Of a DNA stretch of 64,000 nt, positions 31,838-38,793 are shown in pieces; position 1 is the stretch's first letter, and every line of letters starts with the position of its first letter. This stretch comes from Streptomyces sp. cf386. GTDB lineage: Bacteria > Actinomycetota > Actinomycetes > Streptomycetales > Streptomycetaceae. The stretch is taken from NCBI RefSeq assembly GCF_900103585.1, contig NZ_FNHV01000017.1:152420-216419 (forward strand), read 5' to 3'. The notes beneath the pieces are model-generated. The model was not told the DNA's origin. It searched no databases and was given only the letters and a program-made list of their open reading frames with translations. The position numbers and the translations under genes were made by a program.

Positions 31838-32968
31838 TCAGCGGTTCCGGTTGTCCGTCGTGGACATAGCGGCGTCGGCGTGAAGGATCCGGAAGCGGTC
31901 GGGTTCCGCCGGATCCCGGTCGACGACCTGGACGGGCGCCCCGGCCCACTGCCACACGCTGATGCCCGGCGTGCGGGAGAACCGGATCTGCCCGCGGGTG
32001 CCTTCGACCGCGACGCGCGGCCAGGACTCGGCCATGCGCGCCCGGTCGGCGCCGTGGGAACGCAGCACCTCGGCGAGGACGGCGACCGTGTCATAGCCCT
32101 CGAAAGCGACGAAGGAGGGCGCCTCGGCCAGCCGCTCGCGCAGGGCCGTCTCGACTCGTGCGCCGAGTGGGCTGAGACGCTCGGGCAGGTAGCGCAGGAA
32201 CGGGATCGCGGCGCCGTCGTCGCCCAGCAGCGTCGCCCATTCGGCGAACTCCGGTTGCCCGGCCGGAGCACCGATCATGATCTCGGCGAGGCGCTGGTCG
32301 CCGCGGACGGCCTTGACGATCGGCACGGCCGGCTCCGGGTGGCCGACCAGAAGAAGGAGGGCTGTCGCGTGCCGGTCGACGAGTTCGTCGCACACGGCCG
32401 AAGGGGTGAGTGCGCTCATGTCGAGTTCGATGACGGTGCCGCCGCGTGAGGTGACGTAGTCCCGCAGAATGCGGGTGCCAGCAGCCCAGTAGACACTCGG
32501 CTGGGTGGCCACGGCGATACGGCTGTGGCCCGCGCCGAGCAGGAAGTCCGCGTAGACCTGCCAGCCGCGGGACTGCGGCGGGGAGAGGCGCGCGACCCAT
32601 TGCGTCGGCTGTTCGGTGAGCGCGTCGAGGACCGCCGACGAGCAGAGGTACGGCAGGCCGAGGGCGTCGGCCCTGGTGGCAGCGGCGCGGGCGACGACGC
32701 TGTGATACTCCCCGGCCAGGGCGGCCACGCCCAGGCGGGCCAGTTCGTCCACGGCCGCCGCGGCCCTCTGTGGATCGGCCGCGGTGTCCCGGACCACCAG
32801 TTCAAGTGGTCTCCCGACGATCCCGCCGGTGTCGTTGACTTCGCGAACGGCCAGTTCGAGGCCGGCGAGCAGGTGTTGGCCCGCCTCGACCCAGCCGGGC
32901 CGGGTCAGTGGAAGGAGGGCGCCGATCCGGACGGATGATCCGCGTATCTGGGTGGCCATGACGGACAT
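31838..32968 (-). CDS. Periplasmic-binding-fold protein (branched-chain amino acid/amide type) without signal peptide
   Basis: The 376-residue protein begins directly with the domain: VRIGALLPLTRPGWVEAGQHLLAGLELAVREVN and GRPLELVVRDTAADPQRAA are the classic opening of type I Leu/Ile/Val-binding or AmiC-type proteins. Later blocks (LARLGVAALAGEYHS, FVAFEGYDTVAVLAEVL) agree. There is no hydrophobic leader, so it should stay in the cytoplasm, more like AmiC-type sensors than transport proteins. The ATG at 32968 gives this product; an upstream frame is Pro/Arg-rich and unlikely. It lies 93 bases upstream of gabT on the same strand, so it may sense an intermediate and influence gabT. No permease is nearby. 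Confidence 0.8.
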   Translation of the reverse strand: MSVMATQIRGSSVRIGALLPLTRPGWVEAGQHLLAGLELAVREVNDTGGIVGRPLELVVRDTAADPQRAAAAVDELARLGVAALAGEYHSVVARAAATRADALGLPYLCSSAVLDALTEQPTQWVARLSPPQSRGWQVYADFLLGAGHSRIAVATQPSVYWAAGTRILRDYVTSRGGTVIELDMSALTPSAVCDELVDRHATALLLLVGHPEPAVPIVKAVRGDQRLAEIMIGAPAGQPEFAEWATLLGDDGAAIPFLRYLPERLSPLGARVETALRERLAEAPSFVAFEGYDTVAVLAEVLRSHGADRARMAESWPRVAVEGTRGQIRFSRTPGISVWQWAGAPVQVVDRDPAEPDRFRILHADAAMSTTDNRNR

Positions 32969-33050
32969 TGCAACCACCGCCCTCGCCGACGGACAACCGA
33001 TTATTCGCCCCGTCTGCCGCCACCGTCCCTTCCGTCGGCCGTGTAAGCGG

Positions 33051-33078
33051 TGAACTCCCCAGGCAAGGGCGTTAGATT
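33051..33078 (+). promoter_or_regulatory. Possible promoter of the VirD4-like ATPase gene
   Basis: TGAACT (33051-33056) and TAGATT (33073-33078) are separated by 16 bases. The ATG at 33088 begins 9 bases after the -10 box and lacks a ribosome site, so a leaderless message is possible. The internal ATG at 33133 has AGGGGG upstream and could be used from the same message. Confidence 0.4.
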
Positions 33079-33087
33079 GACTCGCTG

Positions 33088-35250
33088 ATGGTGGATGGAA
33101 CCGATGGAACGGCTGGTCAGGGGGCAAGGGCGATGGACAGCGACGGGACGCAGGACGCGCGGGGCACGCATGCGACGCCAGTGCCGCGTCCGGCGATGCC
33201 GCCGGAGGTCCCTGCGGTGCCGCCTCGGCCCACGCGGGCACCCGGTGTGCCGGGGCCGGAGGGATCGTTCCTGGCGTGGCTGAGGGCGCCACGACCGGAG
33301 GCGCAGCCCGGCGTATGGCGGTTCGGGCATGTGCCGCGGCCGGACGAGGAACCCGAGCAGATCCCGGCGCGGCAGCTGCTGAGCGGGGCGGTGATCGCGT
33401 TCCTGGTCGGCTGGCTGGTCTGGTCGCTGCTCTGGAACGGCTACCTCGGCGGCTGGTGGGTGCTGCCCCTGGAGCTCCTCGTCCCGGACTCCTGGCGCCA
33501 GAACGGCGACGCCGGAAACGTGATCCTCTGGTACGGCTACTACGCCGTGATCATTTTCGCCATCATGTTCGCCGTCGGCCGCCTGGGCCGTTGGGGCGAG
33601 GTCTGGCGCCGCTACGGCCCGTCCGCCTGGCGCCGTGCCGTCCCGGCGCCCGAGCGACCGCCGACCCCCGAGCAGGACCCCGCGTCCTGGCCCGCGCTGC
33701 GTGCGGCCGGGGCCTCCGACGCCGCCGAGCGGCTCGCCGGTGACGCCCGCTCCGGGCTGATGCGCGACGTCGACTACGCCCGGATCACCCGTGCCTGGCA
33801 GGGCGTGCGCAGCGGGAGCCATGACCTCTCCGCCTTCTCGGGCGCCGTGCTCCGGGACGGCGCCGCCGCCTGTCTGCACCCGTCGGGTGAGCGCGACCTG
33901 CCGGCCCGGATCGCCCGGCACGACCTGGTCAGCGGTCAGGTCCGGCTCGGCACGACCGCCGACGACCCGCGCAACCCTTACGCCTATCGCGGCACCGGTC
34001 TCGGCCTCGGACCCGACCTGCTCGGCACCTCCTTCCTCGCCGTCGGCCCGGCCGGGTCCGGCAAGACGGGGACCGTGGTGCGGCCGCTCGCCGAGTCGCT
34101 GTGCCTGCACGCGCTGGCCGGGCGGGCCGCCGTGGTCGTGGTCGGCGCGGCGGGCGCCGGGCTCGGACCGGAGGACGCGTACGACGTCGTCGTACGGATC
34201 GGAAATCCGGAATCCGTCTACGACCTGGACCTGTACGGCGGCAGCGGGGACCCCGACGAGGCCGCGGCCGTGCTCGCCGAGGCGCTCGTCGGTGACCTCG
34301 CCGACCCGCATCCGGGCAGCGACAGCCGCCGCTCCACGACCGTGCTGGCCCAGCTCCTCGGGCCGTTCCGGGCGGTGCACGACCGCTTCCCGTCCGTGCC
34401 GGAGCTGCGGCAGCTGCTGGACGGCGCGCCCGGGGCGCTCGATGCGCTGCGCACGGCGCTGGAGGGATCCGGGCAGGAGTCGCTCATTCGGGAACTGGAC
34501 GCGCGGGAACGGCAGTTGGGGCACCCGGGTGACGTGTCGGCCGTGCTCGCGGACCGGGTGGCGTTGCTCGACCGCCCGGCGTTCGCGGGCTTCTTCGACA
34601 CCTCGGGACAGTCGCGCCCCTTCTCGCTCAAGGCCCTCGACCACCCCGTCCGGGTCCGGATCGACCTGCCCGCGCGCGGGCACGCCGAGGCCTCGCGGAT
34701 GCTGGCGCGGCTGGTGCTGGCCCAGTTCACGGCGAGTATCGCGGTACGGGAGGACCGGTCGCTGTTCGCCTGTCTGGTGCTGGACGACGCGACGGGTGTC
34801 GTCACGCCCGAGGCTGTACGGGGCATCCAGCGGCTGCGATCGGGCAACGCGGGCGCCGTGCTCACGCTGCGCAGCCTGGACGACGCGCCGAGGCCGCTGC
34901 GCGGGCCGCTGCTGGGGGCCGCCGGATGCCGCATGGCGCTGGCCGGGGTCACGCCGTGGGACGGGCAGGACTTCGCCGAGGTGTGGGGCAAGGAGTGGAC
35001 CGAGGCGCGGGACGTCACCGACCGGCAGATCATCGCCGAGACGCCGGCCGGGAAGGCGGTGCACGCGCTGCGGCGGGTGATCACCGGCAAGGCGCCGACC
35101 GCGCGGGCGGTGACCGTGCGGCAGGTCGAGCGGGAGCGCTGGTCGGCGTCCGAGCTGGCGCACGGGGTGCCGCCGGGGCACGCGGTGCTGTCGCTCACCA
35201 GCGTCCGGGGCGAGCACGCGCCACCGTTGCTGGTGGATCTGCGGGGGTGA
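33088..35250 (+). CDS. Membrane-anchored VirD4/TraG-like ATPase, DNA-translocase type
   Basis: After a proline-rich N-terminus there are two membrane helices (LLSGAVIAFLVGWLVWSLLW and YGYYAVIIFAIMFAVGRLG). A large cytoplasmic domain follows with Walker A GPAGSGKTGTVVRPLAES at about residue 320, preceded by LGTSFLAVGP, and a candidate Walker B in LFACLVLDDATGVV. The topology and the way the P-loop follows a short strand recall type IV coupling proteins and FtsK relatives. No conjugation genes or oriT are seen around it; in S. coelicolor I recall it simply as an ATP/GTP-binding protein. Start codons at 33088 and 33133 are both plausible. It is divergent from the binding-fold gene and followed by the PucR regulator. 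Confidence 0.8.
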   Translation: MVDGTDGTAGQGARAMDSDGTQDARGTHATPVPRPAMPPEVPAVPPRPTRAPGVPGPEGSFLAWLRAPRPEAQPGVWRFGHVPRPDEEPEQIPARQLLSGAVIAFLVGWLVWSLLWNGYLGGWWVLPLELLVPDSWRQNGDAGNVILWYGYYAVIIFAIMFAVGRLGRWGEVWRRYGPSAWRRAVPAPERPPTPEQDPASWPALRAAGASDAAERLAGDARSGLMRDVDYARITRAWQGVRSGSHDLSAFSGAVLRDGAAACLHPSGERDLPARIARHDLVSGQVRLGTTADDPRNPYAYRGTGLGLGPDLLGTSFLAVGPAGSGKTGTVVRPLAESLCLHALAGRAAVVVVGAAGAGLGPEDAYDVVVRIGNPESVYDLDLYGGSGDPDEAAAVLAEALVGDLADPHPGSDSRRSTTVLAQLLGPFRAVHDRFPSVPELRQLLDGAPGALDALRTALEGSGQESLIRELDARERQLGHPGDVSAVLADRVALLDRPAFAGFFDTSGQSRPFSLKALDHPVRVRIDLPARGHAEASRMLARLVLAQFTASIAVREDRSLFACLVLDDATGVVTPEAVRGIQRLRSGNAGAVLTLRSLDDAPRPLRGPLLGAAGCRMALAGVTPWDGQDFAEVWGKEWTEARDVTDRQIIAETPAGKAVHALRRVITGKAPTARAVTVRQVERERWSASELAHGVPPGHAVLSLTSVRGEHAPPLLVDLRG

Positions 35251-35374
35251 CCTCGGCGTCCGGGCGTGCGGCCGCGAGCCGACCGTACGGTGAGGCAGAA
35301 TCGACACAGGTCGTTCATACACGGCGGCCAAAAGATCACAGCGATCACACGGATCACGTCGATTTGAAGGCCTC

Positions 35375-37051
35375 ATGCCCCCCACGCTCGCCTCGCTCGT
35401 CCACCACTCCGCGCTCAAGCTGACCGTGCGGGCGGGCGCGGATCGCCTGGACGTACCTGTGCGCTGGGCACACGCCAGCGAGCTCACCGACCCCGTCCCT
35501 TATATGGAGGGCGGGGAACTGCTGCTGATCACCGCGCTCAAGCTGGACGCGGAGAACCCCGAGGCGATGCGGCGCTATGTACGGCGCCTGGTGGGCGCCG
35601 GTGTGGTCGGGCTCGGCTTCGCGGTCGGCGTCAACTACGAGGACATCCCCGAGGCGCTGGTCGACGCCGCGGCGGAAGAGGACCTTCCGCTGCTGGCGGT
35701 GCCGCGCCGCACGCCCTTCCTCGCCATCAGCAAGGCCGTGTCGGCGGCGATCGCGGCGGACCAGTACCGGGCGGTGACGGCGGGGTTCGCGGCGCAACGC
35801 GAGCTGACGAAGCAGGCGCTGACCGGCGGGCCGGACGGGCTGCTGACCGCGCTGGCGTCGCAGGTGAACGGCTGGGCGGCGCTGTACGACGCGTCCGGTG
35901 CCGTCGTCGCCACGGCGCCCGAGTGGGCGGGGCGGCGGGCGGCCCGGCTCACGGCGGACGTGGAGCGGCTGCGGGAGCGGCCCGCGCCGGCATCGTCCGT
36001 GGTGGGCGGGCCGGAGCACGAGGACCGCGTCGAGCTGCACACGCTGGGGACCGGGCGGCGGCCGCGCGCCGCGCTGGCGGTCGGTACGGCGGAGGCACTG
36101 GGCACGGCGGAGCGGTACGCCGTGCACTCGGCGATCGCGCTGCTGACGCTGACGACGGAGCGGTCGCGGGCGCTGCACGAGGCCGAGCAGCGGGTGGGGG
36201 CGGCGGTGCTGCGCATGCTGCTCGCCGGGGAGCCGGATCATGCGCGGGCCGTGGCGGGGGACCTGTACGGCGAACTGCTGGACGCGCCCTTCCGGGTGAT
36301 CGTCGCCGAGGCGGCGTCGGTGTCGGCGGCCCGGGTCGTGGACTCGGGCGCGCGGGTGGCGCTCCCCACGACATCCGCCGCACTACTGGTCGCCGCGTCC
36401 GAGGCGAACGGCGATCCGCTGGCCGCGCTCACCGAGGTCGTGGAGTCCGCTGCGGCGCGGGCCGGTGAGGCGGTGCTCGTGGTGCCGGAGGGGGAGGGCG
36501 AGACGGCGCGGGTGGTGGTGCTCGCCGCGGACGGGGGCGCGTCGGTCGCGGCGTGCGCGGAGTACGCGGCGGCGCTGGAGGCGGCTCGGGCGGGGGCCGC
36601 GCCCGAGCGACCCGGCGCCGACGAGGACGAGCTGGTCGTGGGGCTCTCGGCACCGGCCGGACCCATCGCCGCGGCGGCGGCGTACAAGCAGGCCGAGCAG
36701 GCCGTGTCCGTGGCCAGGCGACGGGGCCGGGTGTGCGTGGAGCACGAGCAGCTGGCCGCCGGCTCCGTGTTGCCGCTGCTCGCGGACGACGCGGTGAAGG
36801 CGTTCGCGGACGGGTTGCTGAGGGCGTTGCACGAGCACGACGCGACCGGGCGGGGGGATCTGGTGGCCTCCCTGCGGGCGTGGCTGTCCCGGCACGGGCA
36901 GTGGGATGCGGCGGCAGCGGATCTGGGGGTGCACCGGCATACGTTGCGCTACCGGATGCGGCGGGTGGAGGAGATTCTGGGGCGGTCGCTGGATGACGCG
37001 GATGTGCGGATGGAGCTTTGGCTGGCGTTGAAGGCCACGTCGGCGGAGTAG
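35375..37051 (+). CDS. PucR-family transcriptional regulator
   Basis: The 558-residue protein has an N-terminal PucR sensing domain (VRWAHASELTDPVPYMEGGELLL, VGLGFAVGVNYEDIP). A central GAF/GGDEF-like region is Ala/Glu-rich, and the C-terminal HTH_30 domain reads WDAAAADLGVHRHTLRYRMRRVEEILGR. PucR-type regulators control purine, amine and amino-acid degradation; in Streptomyces and Corynebacterium relatives activate GABA use (GabR-type). Its place between gabT and an aldehyde dehydrogenase suggests control of the GABA branch. It is followed after 177 bases by the aldehyde dehydrogenase on the same strand. Confidence 0.88.
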   Translation: MPPTLASLVHHSALKLTVRAGADRLDVPVRWAHASELTDPVPYMEGGELLLITALKLDAENPEAMRRYVRRLVGAGVVGLGFAVGVNYEDIPEALVDAAAEEDLPLLAVPRRTPFLAISKAVSAAIAADQYRAVTAGFAAQRELTKQALTGGPDGLLTALASQVNGWAALYDASGAVVATAPEWAGRRAARLTADVERLRERPAPASSVVGGPEHEDRVELHTLGTGRRPRAALAVGTAEALGTAERYAVHSAIALLTLTTERSRALHEAEQRVGAAVLRMLLAGEPDHARAVAGDLYGELLDAPFRVIVAEAASVSAARVVDSGARVALPTTSAALLVAASEANGDPLAALTEVVESAAARAGEAVLVVPEGEGETARVVVLAADGGASVAACAEYAAALEAARAGAAPERPGADEDELVVGLSAPAGPIAAAAAYKQAEQAVSVARRRGRVCVEHEQLAAGSVLPLLADDAVKAFADGLLRALHEHDATGRGDLVASLRAWLSRHGQWDAAAADLGVHRHTLRYRMRRVEEILGRSLDDADVRMELWLALKATSAE

Positions 37052-37228
37052 GCGGGGCGAGCGGGCCCGGGCCGCGCGAGGGGCCTGGGCCGCGCAACCT
37101 ACCCCGCCAAACCGGCGCACCCCTCACCCGCACCACTACACCTCGGACAAACGCCCCTCCGCCCCCGCACCCCTACCGTGGACCCCGAACCTCATGAAGA
37201 CCCCCAACGCGGAAGGGCCGGGACTCCT

Positions 37229-38674
37229 ATGACTTCCACCCACGCCTTCTGGCTCGCCGGTCGCCAGGCAAGTGGCGAGGACAGCCTCGATGTCACCTCC
37301 CCGTGGGACGGGCGGGTCGTCGGCACGGTGAGTGTGCCGACGGACGCGCAGGTCGAGGAGGCCGTGGCCGCCGCGTACGCCGTCCGGGACCAGTTCGCCG
37401 CGACGCCGGCCCATGCGCGTGCCGCCGCCCTCGACCACGTCAGCAGGCGGCTCGTCGAGCGGACCGAGGAGATCGCCCGGCTGATCTCCGCCGAGAACGG
37501 CAAGCCCATGAAGTGGGCCCGCGGCGAGGTCGGCCGTGCCGTGTCCGTGTTCCGGTTCGCGGCCGAGGAGGCCCGGCGGTTCAACGGCGGCGAGGCCCAG
37601 CGGCTCGACACCGACCTCGGCGGTCAGGGGCGGCTCGCCTTCACGCGGCGCTTCCCCAAGGGCGTCGTGCTCGGCATCGCGCCGTTCAACTTCCCGCTGA
37701 ACCTGTGCGCCCACAAGATCGCCCCGGCCATCGCGGCCGGTGCGCCGATCATCCTGAAGCCCGCCCCGGCCACCCCGCTGTCCGGGCTGGTCATCGGTGA
37801 GCTGCTCGCCGAGACCGAGCTGCCCGCCGGTGCCTGGAGCATCCTGCCGGTCGCCAACGACCGGATGCCCGCGCTCGTCCAGGACCCGCGCCTGCCCGTG
37901 ATCTCCTTCACCGGCTCCGAGACGGTCGGCTACGCGATCATGGACTCGGTGCCGCGCAAGCACTGCACCCTGGAGTTGGGCGGCAACGGCGCGGCGGTCG
38001 TGCTCGGCGACTTCGCGAGCGACCAGGACCTCGACTGGGCCGCCACCCGCATCGCCACCTTCTCCAACTACCAGGGCGGCCAGTCCTGCATCTCCGTGCA
38101 GCGGGTGATCGCGGACGCGTCCGTGTACGACCGGCTCGTGCCGCGCATCGTCGCGGCCGTCGAGGCCCAGGTCACCGGTGACCCGAGCGACGACGCGACC
38201 GACGTCGGGCCGCTGGTCAGCGAGGACGCCGCCAAGCGTGTCGAGACCTGGGTCGACGAGGCCGTCGCCGCGGGCGCCCGTCTCCTCGCCGGCGGCAAGC
38301 GCGACGGCGCCTCCTACGCGCCGACCGTCCTCACCGACGTACCGTCCGACGTCACCCTCGCCTGCGAGGAGGTCTTCGGGCCCGTCCTCACCGTGCAGAA
38401 GGTCGACGGGGAGGCCGCCGCCTTCGCCGCCGTCAACGAGTCCAAGTACGGCCTCCAGGCAGGCGTGTTCACGCACGACCTGCAGACCGCCTTCCGTGCC
38501 CACCGGGCACTGGAGGTCGGTGGCGTCGTCATCGGCGACGTCCCCTCCTACCGTGCCGACCAGATGCCGTACGGCGGCGTCAAGCAGTCCGGCGTGGGGC
38601 GTGAGGGCGTGAAGTTCGCGATGGACGACTACACCTACGAGCGGGTGATGGTCCTCACCGGCATCGCTCTCTGA
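37229..38674 (+). CDS. NAD(P)-dependent aldehyde dehydrogenase, possible succinate-semialdehyde type
   Basis: The 481-residue enzyme has APFNFPLNL, AGAPIILKPAPATPLSGL, the general base in LELGGNGAAVV, the catalytic cysteine in GGQSCISVQRV, and EEVFGPVLTVQKV. The FNFPLNL and GGQSCISVQR forms are typical of the lactaldehyde/phosphonoacetaldehyde/succinate-semialdehyde group, different from the two aminobutyraldehyde-type paralogues in this window. After GabT it could oxidise succinate semialdehyde; glycolaldehyde or phosphonoacetaldehyde are alternatives. The ATG at 37229 is preceded by GGAAGGGCCGGGAC; an earlier in-frame start at 37178 adds a non-conserved leader. A perfect 16-base-stem terminator follows. 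Confidence 0.87.
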   Translation: MTSTHAFWLAGRQASGEDSLDVTSPWDGRVVGTVSVPTDAQVEEAVAAAYAVRDQFAATPAHARAAALDHVSRRLVERTEEIARLISAENGKPMKWARGEVGRAVSVFRFAAEEARRFNGGEAQRLDTDLGGQGRLAFTRRFPKGVVLGIAPFNFPLNLCAHKIAPAIAAGAPIILKPAPATPLSGLVIGELLAETELPAGAWSILPVANDRMPALVQDPRLPVISFTGSETVGYAIMDSVPRKHCTLELGGNGAAVVLGDFASDQDLDWAATRIATFSNYQGGQSCISVQRVIADASVYDRLVPRIVAAVEAQVTGDPSDDATDVGPLVSEDAAKRVETWVDEAVAAGARLLAGGKRDGASYAPTVLTDVPSDVTLACEEVFGPVLTVQKVDGEAAAFAAVNESKYGLQAGVFTHDLQTAFRAHRALEVGGVVIGDVPSYRADQMPYGGVKQSGVGREGVKFAMDDYTYERVMVLTGIAL

Positions 38675-38700
38675 GCGAGCCTCTCTCCACCCCTAGCTAA

Positions 38701-38715
38701 TGGGAACCATTTTCA
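38701..38715. promoter_or_regulatory. Zur-box-like palindrome before a terminator
   Basis: On the minus strand the sequence reads TGAAAATGGTTCCCA, matching 12 of 15 positions of the Streptomyces Zur-type box TGAAAATGATTTTCA. It lies 27 bases after the aldehyde dehydrogenase stop and 13 before a strong hairpin, with no gene to control nearby. It could be chance. Confidence 0.25.
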
Positions 38716-38727
38716 CATAGGATCCCC

Positions 38728-38772
38728 GAAGGGGCCCGGCACCGATGCCTTCCGGTGCCGGGCCCCTTCTTT
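38728..38772. terminator. Perfect 16-base-stem terminator between the GABA branch and the xyloglucan locus
   Basis: GAAGGGGCCCGGCACC (38728-38743) and GGTGCCGGGCCCCTTC (38754-38769) pair completely around a 10-base loop and are followed by TTTG. It ends the rightward aldehyde dehydrogenase gene and lies between its stop (38674) and the stop of the leftward GH3 gene (38794), so it insulates the two regions. Confidence 0.85.
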
Positions 38773-38793
38773 GTGCCGGCCTCGTCCGGACCC

